Shown: positions 1 through 8,518, numbered from the stretch's first letter. The stretch: DNA of 64,000 bases from Jiella mangrovi (GCF_017815135.1 NZ_JAGJCF010000001.1:434001-498000); one strand, 5' to 3'. The notes: a model not told the origin generated them from the sequence alone. Translations and numbers: made by a program.

Positions 1-93
1 GGCGACGAGGCGCTCGAAGGAATCTTCCGCAAGGGTCCAGTCGAAGTCGAAGGCAAGCAGGATGTGCGCGGTGAACGGATGGGTCGCCGTCAT
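1..93 (-). CDS. HAD-superfamily hydrolase, N-terminal part only
   Basis: Only the first 31 codons are in the window; the gene continues past base 1 on the minus strand. The start is an ATG at 93-91. Residues 15-19 read DFDWT, the DxDxT catalytic motif I of haloacid-dehalogenase phosphatases, preceded by a short hydrophobic beta strand (ILLAF) as is usual in this fold. The first Asp would be the nucleophile. It is on the same strand as the dipeptide-binding protein upstream of it but is separated from that gene by a strong terminator, so it is probably transcribed independently. The substrate cannot be inferred. Confidence 0.7.
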   Translation of the reverse strand, partial: MTATHPFTAHILLAFDFDWTLAEDSFERLVA

Positions 94-104
94 CGGTGTT
101 GGTG

Positions 105-144
105 CCTTTCAAAATCGGGAAGGGGCGGCCGACGCCGCCCCTTC
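105..144 (-). terminator. Rho-independent terminator of the dipeptide-binding protein gene
   Basis: An 11-bp perfect GC-rich stem (119-129 with 134-144, loop CGAC) lies 25 bases past the stop codon of the gene ending at 170. It is followed on the minus strand by a short T-rich stretch (CCCGATTTT). Confidence 0.8.
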
Positions 145-169
145 TCTGCATGACAATGGACCGGACAGC

Positions 170-1765
170 TTACTGCTCGATATCGACGTCGTCGAAGCGG
201 TGATAGCCGAGCGGATCCTGGACGAAGCCCTTGACCGACTTCTGCATCGGCATGAACACCTTGGAATGGTCGATGGTCAGCCACGGCGCCTTTTCCTTGA
301 ACACGACCTGCGCCTGTTCGTAGAGCTTGGTGCGCTCGGCCTGATCGTCGGTCGCCTTGGCCTTCTTGACCAGATCGTCGAACTCCTTGTCGCACCACTG
401 GGCGCGGTTGTTGCCACCAACGGCATCACAGCCGAGCAGCGTATCGAGGAAGTTGTCCGGATCGCCGTTATCGCCAGTCCAGCCGAGCATCGCGGCACCG
501 TCGCGATCCTTGGCCTTGGACTTTTCGAGATACTCGCCCCACTCGTAAGAGACGATCTCTGCCTTGACGCCGACCTTGGCGAGATCCGCCTGCATCAGCT
601 CCGCCGCGCGGCGGGCGTTGAGCATGTAGGGGCGCGACACCGGCATCGCCCAGATCTTCATCGACAGATCGGTGACGCCGGCGTCCTTCAGCATCTGTTT
701 GGACTTTTCCGGATCGTAGGGATCGTCCTTGATCTCATTGTTGTAGGACCACATCGTCGGCGGGATCGGGTTCTTGGCCGGCACGGCCGCGCCCTGGAAC
801 ACCGCGTCGATGATCGCCTGCTTGTTGATCGCCATGTTGAGGGCCTTGCGGACCTCGACCTTGTCGAACGGCGCCTGGGTCGTGTTGTAGGCCATGTAAG
901 CGACGTTCAGGCCTTCCTGCTCCATCACCTCGAGGTTCGAATCACTCTTCAGCGATTCGACGTCAGCGGCGTTTGGATAGGGGAAGATCTGGCACTCGTT
1001 CGCCTTCAGCTTCTGCACGCGAACCGAGGCGTCGGTGGTGATGGCGAAGATCAGGTCGTCGATGGGCTGTTTGCCCTTGTAGTAATCCGGATTGGCCTTG
1101 TAGCGAATGACGGCGTCCGGCTGATAGGCGACGAACTGGAACGGGCCGGTGCCGAGCGGCTGCTGGTTGAGCATCGCCTCCTGGCCGTCCGCCTTCAGCT
1201 TGTCGGCATATTCCTTCGACATGATCGAGGCGAAATCCATCGCCAGATCGGCAAGGAACGGGGCCTCGGGCCGCGCGAGGACGAACTTCACCGTCATGTC
1301 GTCGACCTTCTCGATCGACGTGATCAGATCAGGGAATCCCATGCCGCTGGCATATTCCCAGGACGTGCCGGGGACATACTGGTTCCAGGGATTGTCGCTC
1401 TTGAGCTGCCGCTCGAAGGAATAGATCACGTCGTCGGCATTGAGCGTGCGGGTCGGCGTGAAGAAATCGGTGGTCTGGAATTTCACGTCCGGCCGCAGCT
1501 TGAAGGTATATTCCTTGCCGTCGTCCGAAATTTCCCAGGACTCGGCAAGGCCCGGCTCGGTTTCCGTCGATCCGTGCTTGAACTCGACAAGCCGGTTATA
1601 GACCGTGCGCGAGGCCGCATCGAAGGTGGTGCCGGCTGTATAGAGCGCCGGATCGAAACCCTCCGGCGAAGCCTCGGAGCAATAGACGAGCGTCTTGGCC
1701 GACGCCGCCGAACCGAGGGCCAGGGTCAGGGCCGTCGCGGCGAAAAGCCGGGTCAGGGAATTCAT
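170..1765 (-). CDS. ABC transporter substrate-binding protein, dipeptide type (DppA/family 5)
   Basis: A periplasmic solute-binding protein of family 5 that would deliver a peptide or similar ligand to an ABC importer. The 531-residue length is normal. It opens with a Sec signal peptide (MNSLTRLFAATALTLALGSAASA, cleavage near residue 23). Family signatures are visible: EPGLAESWEISDDGKEYTF near residue 70, a PLGTGPFQF stretch near 205, and the C-terminal LGWTGDNGDPDNFL and APWLTIDHS segments of DppA proteins. The ATG at 1765 has an AGGAGG box about 7 bases upstream. No permease or ATPase gene adjoins it in the window, so it is an orphan binding protein or its partners lie elsewhere; the terminator right behind it argues against a downstream operon. 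Confidence 0.92.
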   Translation of the reverse strand: MNSLTRLFAATALTLALGSAASAKTLVYCSEASPEGFDPALYTAGTTFDAASRTVYNRLVEFKHGSTETEPGLAESWEISDDGKEYTFKLRPDVKFQTTDFFTPTRTLNADDVIYSFERQLKSDNPWNQYVPGTSWEYASGMGFPDLITSIEKVDDMTVKFVLARPEAPFLADLAMDFASIMSKEYADKLKADGQEAMLNQQPLGTGPFQFVAYQPDAVIRYKANPDYYKGKQPIDDLIFAITTDASVRVQKLKANECQIFPYPNAADVESLKSDSNLEVMEQEGLNVAYMAYNTTQAPFDKVEVRKALNMAINKQAIIDAVFQGAAVPAKNPIPPTMWSYNNEIKDDPYDPEKSKQMLKDAGVTDLSMKIWAMPVSRPYMLNARRAAELMQADLAKVGVKAEIVSYEWGEYLEKSKAKDRDGAAMLGWTGDNGDPDNFLDTLLGCDAVGGNNRAQWCDKEFDDLVKKAKATDDQAERTKLYEQAQVVFKEKAPWLTIDHSKVFMPMQKSVKGFVQDPLGYHRFDDVDIEQ

Positions 1766-1865
1766 ACAGCATGCCTCCTGTCAGGATCGGGTGGATCTTT
1801 TGTCCACTCACTATCGTTCACTCGACAGCTTTTGATTGTCGAAGGCAAGCACGTTTTTTGACCAT

Positions 1866-3041
1866 TCATTCAAAAACAATGGTTGGTGCACGAGACTTTG
1901 GTCTCGATTCCTCGAGTTGCGCGAGGACCTTCGCCGCGATGTCGCGATAAGCGGCAGCATGCGGCCCGTCGGGATCCGTCGCGACCACCGGTCGTCCCGC
2001 ATCGGAACTCTCGCGGATCGCCATCTCGATCGGCACTTCGCCCAGAAACGGAACGCCGAGCCGTTCCGCCTCGTCCCTCGCGCCGCCATGACCGAAGATG
2101 TCGTAGCGATTTCCCGTGTCAGGCGCTATGAAATAGCTCATGTTCTCGACAATACCGAGCAAAGGCACCTCGACCTTCTGGAACATCGCCAGGCCCTTGC
2201 GCGCATCGATGAGCGCCAGATCCTGCGGCGTCGAGACGATGACCGCGCCGGCGAGCGGCACCTGCTGGGCCATGGTCAGCTGGGCGTCGCCGGTGCCGGG
2301 CGGCATGTCGACGATCAGAACGTCGAGTTCCCCCCACTCGACCTCACGCATCATCTGCGTCAGCGCCGACATCACCATCGGCCCGCGCCAGATCATCGGG
2401 GTTTCCTCGTCGACCATCAGCCCCATGGACATCGCCTTCAGGCCGAATGCCTCAAGCGGGATGATGGTCCGCCCGCCCGCACTTTTCGGTTTTTCCTTCA
2501 GCCCGAGCAGCCTGGGGATGGAGGGGCCATAGACGTCGGCATCGAGGATGCCGACGGCCAGCCCCAACGCTGACAGACCAAGAGCGAGATTGACGGCTGT
2601 CGTCGATTTGCCGACGCCGCCCTTACCCGACGCGACCGCGACGATCTTGTCGATGCCCGGAATGCCGGGCTTGGCGCCAGCCGGCCGGCGTGCGGGCGCG
2701 GCCGACGGCGATGCCGGCCCCCTGGCAGGCTGCGGCCGAGACGGCGCAGCCTGCGGAGCGCCCGAACTGCCGGCCGCCTTTTCCGCCGTCAAAGCGACCA
2801 TCGCTTTGCCAATTCCTTCGAGTTTTGCCACCTCCGTCTCGATCTGGCGGCAGAACGGCTCGAAACGTTCGGCCTCGGCCGCCGGGACGGAGAGCGAGAA
2901 AAAGGCCTTGCCGTCGGCAATGAAGATGTCTGACACGATCGATCGCGAGACGACGTCAGCCCCGTTGTCGGGCGGCGTCATCTGGCGAAGGATGTCGAGA
3001 ATGCGTGTCTTCAGGTCGTCGGCCAAGATGTCGAACTCCAC
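1866..3041 (-). CDS. Mrp/ApbC-family P-loop ATPase (iron-sulfur carrier type)
   Basis: A 391-residue Mrp/NBP35 family ATPase, a family that loads or carries Fe-S clusters in the cytoplasm. Residues 1-85 form a MIP18/DUF59-like domain, a Pro/Ala-rich linker spans about 88-125, and the deviant Walker A GKGGVGKST is at 139-147. It is followed by DADVYGPSIP, VDMPPGTGD and an ENMSYF segment. In many Mrp proteins that segment continues into a CxxC cluster-binding motif. Here both cysteines are replaced (IAPDTG), a pattern I recall in alphaproteobacterial members. The GTG at 3041 is chosen because homology begins there; the open frame extends to 3152 but that part looks non-coding. A standalone gene, with HugZ divergent. 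Confidence 0.88.
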   Translation of the reverse strand: MEFDILADDLKTRILDILRQMTPPDNGADVVSRSIVSDIFIADGKAFFSLSVPAAEAERFEPFCRQIETEVAKLEGIGKAMVALTAEKAAGSSGAPQAAPSRPQPARGPASPSAAPARRPAGAKPGIPGIDKIVAVASGKGGVGKSTTAVNLALGLSALGLAVGILDADVYGPSIPRLLGLKEKPKSAGGRTIIPLEAFGLKAMSMGLMVDEETPMIWRGPMVMSALTQMMREVEWGELDVLIVDMPPGTGDAQLTMAQQVPLAGAVIVSTPQDLALIDARKGLAMFQKVEVPLLGIVENMSYFIAPDTGNRYDIFGHGGARDEAERLGVPFLGEVPIEMAIRESSDAGRPVVATDPDGPHAAAYRDIAAKVLAQLEESRPKSRAPTIVFE

Positions 3042-3427
3042 AAATGCATTGCCCGTTTTGCGCGCAGATATCGCGCCGGTGCCATGACGTCCAAGAAAAA
3101 CGCTCCGGCGCCTCGCCGGGCAAGCCCGTTTTCTCACTCGCCACGGCGCCATCGCTCAAGCTGGTCAGCGACGCGCTGACGCTCGGCTGCCTGTCGCCAG
3201 CCATACCATCGACGATGACTGGACGGCCCCATCAAGCGGCCGTTCGCCCCGGCGGCTGTCTGCCGGGATTTGGCCTTTTAAACGGTCTGCGCCAGGGCCC
3301 GGTTTGTTTTCCGGACTGTTTACGCCATTTTGTTCGGTCAATGGTTTCCGGTGATCTGCAGAAAAGCGCTTGAACAGACCTCGTTGGGGCAGAATCAACA
3401 GCCGGTTCGGCCGGCGCAGGGCCACCC
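3042..3427. other. Intergenic region between mrp and the HugZ-like gene
   Basis: A 386-base divergent intergenic stretch that should hold both promoters. The part nearest the HugZ gene (about 3270-3385) is visibly more AT-rich than its surroundings. I looked for a clear palindromic iron-responsive operator and an Irr/ICE-type box and did not find one. No convincing small gene or RNA is visible. Confidence 0.5.
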
Positions 3428-4267
3428 ATGATCAACGACGACACGGCATCGCATGACAGACCGGCGCCACCCCTCTCCGATCCGGCGAAGCCCCGCGACG
3501 CCGGCATGTCGCCGCGCGTCACGTTGGAGGTCGGTGACGCGGCACGTCGTCTGGCACGGATCCTCCTACGATCAGCAAGGGATGGTGCGCTCGGCGTTGT
3601 CCGGCCGAAGGACGGCATACCGGCAGTGAGCCGCGTTCTCGTGGCAACGGATTTCGCCGGCCGCCCGGTTCTCCTCGTCTCCGATCTTTCCCTGCACAGC
3701 CGCGCGATCGCCACTGATCCGCGCTGTTCGCTGCTCGTCGGACAGCGCGGAAAAGGCGATCCCCTCGCCCATCCGCGCATGACCGTCTTTTCGACGGCGA
3801 TTCCGATTTCGCGAGAGAGCGATGAAGGACAGGCAATCCGCGAGCGTTTCCTGTCCCGTCATCCGACAGCGGCTCTTTACGTCGACTTCCCGGATTTCCG
3901 GTTCCTGCGCCTCGAGCCTCAAGACGCGGCGCTGAATGGTGGTTTCGCCCGTGCCTACGATCTGAGCGTCGACGATTTCATCGACGAATTCGATGATGCA
4001 TTGCCGGCTCTCGGCATCCGGGCCCGCGACCACATGAACGAGGATCATGCCGATTCCATCGACACGCTTGCCGGGATGCATGGCGAGAGCGGCAGCGGCT
4101 GGCGCATCGCCACCGTCGATCGCAGAGGCTTCGAAATCCGGCGTGGTGACCGGCTGTCACGGATCGAATTCAACATCGACCCGAAGAGTGAGGGTGGCTA
4201 CCGCGCGGCCTTCGTCGATGCCATCCGAAATCCGCCGGCTGATAACGCGGAGACCTCGCGTCAGTGA
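3428..4267 (+). CDS. HugZ-like pyridoxamine-phosphate-oxidase-fold protein with DUF2470 domain
   Basis: A 279-residue cytoplasmic protein with an N-terminal FMN-binding split-barrel of the pyridoxamine 5'-phosphate oxidase superfamily (about residues 35-170) and a C-terminal DUF2470 domain. The DUF2470 domain is marked by DHMNEDHADS at 201-210. This two-domain form is the HugZ type, whose characterised members bind or degrade heme for iron acquisition. The first about 25 residues are a variable Asp/Pro-rich tail. It stands alone, divergent from mrp, with no heme transport genes nearby, so a heme role is family inference only; a flavin-dependent reductase role is possible. Confidence 0.85.
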   Translation: MINDDTASHDRPAPPLSDPAKPRDAGMSPRVTLEVGDAARRLARILLRSARDGALGVVRPKDGIPAVSRVLVATDFAGRPVLLVSDLSLHSRAIATDPRCSLLVGQRGKGDPLAHPRMTVFSTAIPISRESDEGQAIRERFLSRHPTAALYVDFPDFRFLRLEPQDAALNGGFARAYDLSVDDFIDEFDDALPALGIRARDHMNEDHADSIDTLAGMHGESGSGWRIATVDRRGFEIRRGDRLSRIEFNIDPKSEGGYRAAFVDAIRNPPADNAETSRQ

Positions 4268-4303
4268 AAACCGACGCTCGAGCCAGACGCCACCTGGCGG
4301 CGA

Positions 4304-4663
4304 TCAGACGTCGTAGCCGTCCGGACAGTTGGCGATGAAACGCGTGCGCCCGCCCCCGCGCAGATAGACGCACTGGCCGGGCGAATTGGCGGCAAGGCCG
4401 AGAACACGATCCTGCGGCCCGACGACGGGTTCGTCGATCTTGCCGGAGCGAAACGGCACGGCTTCGGCATTCTCAAGTCCGAATACGGCTCCGAACACCT
4501 GGGGCGGCCGATCGCCCGTACACCCGCCGAAAACGGGAAGAAGCGCGGTCGCCAGAGCAAGCGACAGACAGGGGCCACGTCGAGCCCAGGAACCGCCCCT
4601 CGTCCGGCCGCCGCTAAGCCCCTGTTCCCCACGGGGCGAGCACTGCAAACTGTCTCGGCTCAT
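4304..4663 (-). CDS. Small exported protein, possibly a lipoprotein, of unknown function
   Basis: I do not recognise the family. The 119-residue reading has a hydrophobic segment (CLSLALATALLPVFGGC) that resembles a signal peptide ending in an imperfect lipobox, FGGC. The region after it is polar and ends with paired cysteines (QCVYLRGGGRTRFIANCPDGYDV). The same type of Cys-containing tail closes the glycine-zipper lipoprotein at 4794-5078. The 35 residues before the hydrophobic core are unusually long for a signal n-region, so the true start may lie downstream. A competing frame on the other strand lacks recognisable features. Confidence 0.5.
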   Translation of the reverse strand: MSRDSLQCSPRGEQGLSGGRTRGGSWARRGPCLSLALATALLPVFGGCTGDRPPQVFGAVFGLENAEAVPFRSGKIDEPVVGPQDRVLGLAANSPGQCVYLRGGGRTRFIANCPDGYDV

Positions 4664-4704
4664 CGCTTCTGCCTCACGAATACCGGTTCATACAACCAAA
4701 ACAA

Positions 4705-4728
4705 AAACCCCGCCAAACGGCGGGGTTT
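4705..4728 (-). terminator. Bidirectional-looking terminator downstream of the glycine-zipper lipoprotein
   Basis: A perfect 10-bp stem (4705-4714 with 4719-4728, loop AAAC) with A-rich sequence on the left, giving a T-rich tail on the minus strand (TTTGTTTTGG). It lies about 65 bases beyond the stop of the gene ending at 4794. The plus-strand side has a shorter T run. Confidence 0.8.
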
Positions 4729-4793
4729 CGTCAACTCAAGTCCGCAGGCCATGGGCTTTTCACAAATACCAATGACACAGAGCGGCGCGTGGG

Positions 4794-5078
4794 TCAGTAG
4801 CCTTGCGGGCACCGATAGACGTTTCCGTCTGAATAGCGGCAGTAACCCGGATTTTCCTTCGACCGGCCGATGACGTTGCCCGCCACTGCGCCGACGCCCG
4901 CACCGATTGCCGCGCCAGCGAGAGTGGACGTCGTGTCGCGGCCGATCGCCTGACCGGCGAGCGCACCGACGGCACCACCCGCCACGGCACCACCAGCTGT
5001 GTATCTGTCTTCAGTCGTGCAACCTGCTGCCAGCATCGTGACCGCCGCAACCACTGCAATCGTAAGCTTACGTTTCAT
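4794..5078 (-). CDS. Glycine-zipper lipoprotein (17 kDa surface antigen/YMGG-like)
   Basis: A 94-residue envelope protein. The start MKRKLTIAVV... gives a short lipoprotein signal with lipobox LAAGC at residues 16-20, so the mature protein would begin with Cys20 and be lipid-anchored. The centre (about residues 28-68) is a glycine zipper: repeated GGAVAGGAVGALAG and GAAIGAGVGAVAG segments able to form packed transmembrane hairpins, as in the 17 kDa surface antigen and OmpA-associated families. The C-terminus carries two cysteines (YCRYSDGNVYRC). It is a single gene with its own terminator. Its exact role in envelope integrity is not known. Confidence 0.85.
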   Translation of the reverse strand: MKRKLTIAVVAAVTMLAAGCTTEDRYTAGGAVAGGAVGALAGQAIGRDTTSTLAGAAIGAGVGAVAGNVIGRSKENPGYCRYSDGNVYRCPQGY

Positions 5079-5351
5079 ATTATTCTTCTCACTCTCAACC
5101 AGGACGTCCCCGTCGATCAAGGTTATAGGCCAAACCCGCTCGGCGTCATCATCTGGCTTCAGATACTGGCGAATTTTTATTTCGGGGATGTTCCACGACG
5201 CCCAGCGGCAACACAGCTGTATCGACCTGGTGCACGCGAGGGCCGAAATGCATGTTTCTGACCTGCAAATGTGAACAGTTGATCGGATGCGACGCGAACC
5301 CCAACTTCTGTCGCGCGCCTTGCAAGCTTTCGTTCGTCCACATCGCCGAAA

Positions 5352-5642
5352 TCAGCGCGACGCGACGAGGCTCGGCTCGGCATCGAAGGTGATCGACAGC
5401 TGCCCGTTGCGGGAAACGGCCCAGTCCACCGTTGCCGACTGCTCGAAAACGTCTTCCGACACTTCCTTGCATGCACCGAATACGCGCTTGTCGGCAGTCC
5501 CGCTCAGGCGGATCTGCAGAGGCAGCTCTTTGCGACATTCGGAAACATTTTCATAAGCAGCGACTGGCACGGGGATTTCTTTGCAAACCGAAATATCGCC
5601 CGAGCAGCCGACCAGCAGCATGAATGCAGCGACGTGTTCCAT
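5352..5642 (-). CDS. Small exported protein of unknown function, candidate EcfG target
   Basis: No family recognised. The 96-residue protein has a very short hydrophobic N-terminus (MEHVAAFMLLVGCSG) compatible with a lipoprotein signal with its Cys near residue 13. Four further Cys follow in the polar body, so disulfides are likely. Translation is supported by a strong AAAGGAGAG box about 7 bases before the ATG. A GGAAC-N16-TGTT element sits 24 bases upstream of the start codon (5666-5690, same strand), matching the promoter type used by the EcfG stress sigma factor encoded about 3 kb away. A periplasmic stress protein is the simplest guess. Confidence 0.65.
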   Translation of the reverse strand: MEHVAAFMLLVGCSGDISVCKEIPVPVAAYENVSECRKELPLQIRLSGTADKRVFGACKEVSEDVFEQSATVDWAVSRNGQLSITFDAEPSLVASR

Positions 5643-5665
5643 CTCCAGCTCTCCTTTGGGAAGGA

Positions 5666-5690
5666 AACACGGGAGAGTGATTTCAGTTCC
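5666..5690 (-). promoter_or_regulatory. Candidate EcfG-dependent promoter
   Basis: Minus strand GGAAC at 5690-5686 and TGTT at 5669-5666 with a 16-base spacer. The EcfG consensus in Alphaproteobacteria is GGAAC-N16/17-cGTT. It places transcription just before the ribosome-binding site of the small gene at 5352-5642. Confidence 0.5.
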
Positions 5691-5935
5691 GCAGGCAAGC
5701 GAACAGCCGTTTCACGATCGCGTGAAAACCTTGCCTTTGCGAACGAATTCTTTCCGGTTTGGATGGCTGGCGGAGGTCTTACGTCGCCGAGCCGGTCGCA
5801 GGCCGCGAAGAGACGCGCCCCTCGCCTCGGCATCGGATGCCGGGGCGGCGCAGATGCCCGCTCACGGCGACGGTCGGAAGCAACGGGTCATATGTTCGTG
5901 AAAATCGCCGCGATGCGCCTGGAGCCGGCGGTCCG

Positions 5936-6943
5936 TTATTCGCCGCCGCGCGCGTGCATGACCTCGAACTGGGCTTCCGGCACCACCAGCGTGTAACGGA
6001 TACCCTCTGCGAGATATTCGAGGCGTGCTTCCCCTCCCACGGCATTCGGAACGATACGCTCGAGCGTCGAGGTCCCGAAGCGGGGGTCACGCTCAGCCCT
6101 GACGCGGGGGCCGCCACGCTCCTGCCAGACGATGATCAGAACGCGCTCTGCACCCTCGTCCTCGAGCCGCGCATCGATGAGGACTTTCCCACCCGGCACC
6201 GACAGCGAACCGTAGGACGCAGCATTGACCGCAAGTTCGTGCAGCGCGAGGCCGACATGCAGCGAAGCCGTCGGCGAGAGATAGACATCCGTCGGCCGAA
6301 ACTCGATCTGGTCCATGCCGTCGGGTGCATAGCGCTCGACCTGGGTCGTCACCAGACTCTCGAGATCGGCTCCGCGCCAGTCCGCGTCGGTGACGATGTC
6401 CTGGGAGTACGATAGGGACTGGATGCGGCCGCGGAAGCGCACCAGAAATTCGGGAACCGTCAGGGAGTGCCGCGCTGTCTGGCTCGCCAGGCTCTGGATG
6501 ATCGCAAGCAGGTTCTTCGAACGATGCGACAACTCGCGCAGCAACGTCTTCAGCGTCTCTTCGCGGCGCTTCTGGTCGGTGATGTCGAACGACGTGCCGA
6601 TGATCCCGCAAGGCTCGCCATTCTCGTCGCGATCGACATCCACGCAGATGTCGTACCACCGGGTCTGGTTACCCTGACTGATGGCCATCTCGTATCGCAT
6701 GGCGCGACCCGCAGAGAGAACCTCGTTCTTCATCTCGGTCGATCGCTTGGCCGAGGCCTCCGCGAGAATGTCAGCGTCGCTCGCGCCCTCGCTCGCGTCT
6801 GCGAGCCAGGAATGGCCGGCGTTCGAAACCCATGAGTAGCGCAGATTCAAATCTTGGGCGAAAACGGCCATCTCCGTATTCTCGATCGCCCGTAAGATTT
6901 TCTTTGCCAACATCAACCGACACTCACGACCATCCGGCTTCAC
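5936..6943 (-). CDS. PAS-domain sensor histidine kinase, HWE/HisKA_2 type (PhyK-like)
   Basis: A 335-residue cytoplasmic sensor kinase with no membrane segment. A PAS domain covers about residues 15-125 (AVFAQDLNLRYSWVSN, ending in the IIGTSFDITDQK PAC segment). The dimerisation/phosphoacceptor box is LLRELSHRSKNLLAIIQS with His140. The ATPase part shows LHELAVNAASYGSLS (N box) and WQERGGP, typical of the HWE family. Such kinases phosphorylate PhyR in the alphaproteobacterial stress response, and phyR lies just upstream on the same strand. The GTG start at 6943 is supported by GGAGG 8 bases upstream; an in-frame ATG at 6913 is the alternative. The sensed signal is unknown. Confidence 0.9.
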   Translation of the reverse strand: MKPDGRECRLMLAKKILRAIENTEMAVFAQDLNLRYSWVSNAGHSWLADASEGASDADILAEASAKRSTEMKNEVLSAGRAMRYEMAISQGNQTRWYDICVDVDRDENGEPCGIIGTSFDITDQKRREETLKTLLRELSHRSKNLLAIIQSLASQTARHSLTVPEFLVRFRGRIQSLSYSQDIVTDADWRGADLESLVTTQVERYAPDGMDQIEFRPTDVYLSPTASLHVGLALHELAVNAASYGSLSVPGGKVLIDARLEDEGAERVLIIVWQERGGPRVRAERDPRFGTSTLERIVPNAVGGEARLEYLAEGIRYTLVVPEAQFEVMHARGGE

Positions 6944-7206
6944 GCGACCCGCCTCCAGACCGGACGATCACACGGAATCGATATGTTTCTCAATGTCTTC
7001 CGTCACTCGACGAACGGTCAACACGGTCCCGCCGGTCGCGGAGCCACGGTAGATCCGTAGCCGCGACCAGACAATGCCCGTAGGCCCCTTGTTAAACCCT
7101 CACTCGCGATTGAGTTCCGTAGCTGCGGCAGCTTTTTACGGTCAGCAGGGTACCGCTCCCTGCCAAACCGATCCCGGCAGACGTCGCCGGTCGACAAAAA
7201 TTGGCC

Positions 7207-8001
7207 TCAGGCGGCCGCGCGGTTGTCGTTTTCGAAGAAAAGCGCCTGACTGATCAACGCCTTCACCATATCCGGATTGAACGGCTTGGTGACGAGGAAG
7301 GTCGGCTCGGGGCGCTCGCCCGTCAAAAGCCGCTCGGGAAAGGCCGTGATGAAGATGACCGGAACCGACACCTTCGCCAGGATGTCGTTCACGGCATCGA
7401 TGCCGGAACTGCCATCGGCGAGCTGAATGTCGGCCAGAACCATTCCGGGGTTCTGCTTCTCGAACAGCGACATCGCCTCCTTGTGCGTGCGGGCGATCCC
7501 CGTCACCCGATGCCCGAGGCTCTCGACCATCTGCTCGATGTCCATCGCGATCAGCGGCTCGTCCTCGATGATCATGATCTCGGTCGAAACCTGGCGTCCG
7601 ATATCGGACCCCGCCTGATCGATCATCTCCGAGAACCGGGTCTGGTCGACGCCGAGGATCAGCCCCGCCTCTTCGCTCGTGAACCCCTCGACGGCGACCA
7701 GCAGAAAGGCCTGCCGCGGCAGCGGCGCGATCGCCTTGAGGTTTTTCGCCGCACGCTCTTCCCAGGCCGACGTCGGCGCGTCCTCCCGGACATTCACGTC
7801 GAGCGACTGCCAAAGGGAGGAGAACAGGCGATAGAGCGAAATTCTCGGCGACTGGTCTTCGGGAAACAGCGACGGGTCTGCGATCAGTGCCTCTAGCACG
7901 GCCGCGACATAAGCGTCTCCGCTCGCTTGCGAACCGGTGAGCGCCCGGGAATAGCGTCGCAGGTATGGAATGTGCGGCGCTATGCGGGATGACATCGACA
8001 T
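7207..8001 (-). CDS. phyR: PhyR, anti-anti-sigma response regulator of the general stress response
   Basis: A 264-residue protein of the PhyR type: an N-terminal EcfG-sigma-like domain (about residues 1-135, beginning SRIAPHIPYLRRYSRALTGSQ) fused to a C-terminal receiver domain. In the receiver the acidic pocket is E146-D147-E148, the phosphoacceptor is Asp191 (ADIQLADGSSG) and the conserved Lys is in TKPF. Once phosphorylated, PhyR binds NepR and thereby frees EcfG. The gene is divergent from nepR-ecfG and is followed on its own strand by the HWE kinase, the canonical arrangement. The first ATG (8001) or the one two codons later could be the start. Confidence 0.96.
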   Translation of the reverse strand: MSMSSRIAPHIPYLRRYSRALTGSQASGDAYVAAVLEALIADPSLFPEDQSPRISLYRLFSSLWQSLDVNVREDAPTSAWEERAAKNLKAIAPLPRQAFLLVAVEGFTSEEAGLILGVDQTRFSEMIDQAGSDIGRQVSTEIMIIEDEPLIAMDIEQMVESLGHRVTGIARTHKEAMSLFEKQNPGMVLADIQLADGSSGIDAVNDILAKVSVPVIFITAFPERLLTGERPEPTFLVTKPFNPDMVKALISQALFFENDNRAAA

Positions 8002-8297
8002 TTAGGCTTTCCTCGTATCCAACAGGCGAGACGTTCGAACTATTTTTAATTAAGGCAACGTTACCGAACCCATGGCGGGAACAAGGCTGCGTGCCGCGAG
8101 TTCACGGTAAATGGGACACCGGCCCTCCGGTGTGAAGAGCCCGTTTGAAATTGGTTCTGTTTCTGGTTCATGGCTTGCGGGATGGCGCTGTCGTTTTATC
8201 TGTCTTGCAATGTTCGAGATGAATGCAGGGAATCCATGACGTCTTTCAGCCCCAATTTTAGCCGCAACGGCGAAACACGCAGATATCGAGATTGTTG
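8002..8297. other. Divergent phyR / nepR-ecfG promoter region
   Basis: A 296-base intergenic region, AT-rich near phyR (TATTTTTAATTAAGG around 8041-8055). It holds one good EcfG-type site on the plus strand (8078-8102) directed at nepR-ecfG, about 195 bases before nepR. I found no matching GGAAC element directed at phyR. Confidence 0.6.
8078..8102 (+). promoter_or_regulatory. Candidate EcfG-dependent promoter of nepR-ecfG
   Basis: GGAAC at 8078-8082 and AGTT at 8099-8102 with a 16-base spacer, resembling the GGAAC-N16/17-cGTT consensus of EcfG sigma factors. Autoregulation of nepR-ecfG through such a site is common in related bacteria. Confidence 0.5.
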
Positions 8298-8510
8298 ATG
8301 AGCGATCACGAGAGCGAGGACGAGAAAGTGCAGACGGGACAGGATCAGAGGTCGCAGCCGTCCGAACTTGGCATCAACGCCGCCATCGGAAAGCAGCTGA
8401 AAGCCTATTATGAGGACGTCGCGAGCGAGCCGGTTCCGGATCGGTTCTTGAGTTTGCTCGACGCGCTGGACAAGGCTGAATCGGCTTCGAAGACGACAAA
8501 TCGGGAGTGA
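8298..8510 (+). CDS. nepR: NepR anti-sigma factor
   Basis: A 70-residue anti-sigma factor that sequesters EcfG until phosphorylated PhyR takes its place. The conserved NepR core is visible: IGKQLKAYYEDV followed by SEPVPDRFLSLLDALD (helices alpha1 and alpha2). The N-terminal about 25 residues are acidic and polar as usual. The ATG at 8298 is preferred to two preceding in-frame TTG codons. The stop overlaps the ecfG start region (TGATG at 8508-8512), so the two genes are translationally coupled. Confidence 0.95.
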   Translation: MSDHESEDEKVQTGQDQRSQPSELGINAAIGKQLKAYYEDVASEPVPDRFLSLLDALDKAESASKTTNRE

Positions 8511-8518
8511 TGCCGTCC

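Noticed and set aside
62-1861. A 599-codon open frame on the plus strand opposite the dipeptide-binding protein
   Set aside because: It is the antisense shadow of a clear substrate-binding protein in GC-rich DNA; the translation has no domain, signal peptide or ribosome-binding site.
7094-7118. GGAAC element on the minus strand upstream of the HWE kinase as a further EcfG promoter
   Set aside because: With a 16-base spacer the -10 reads GTTT, and GGTT is reached only with 15 bases; it does not fit the pattern of the four accepted sites and lies about 150 bases from the start.
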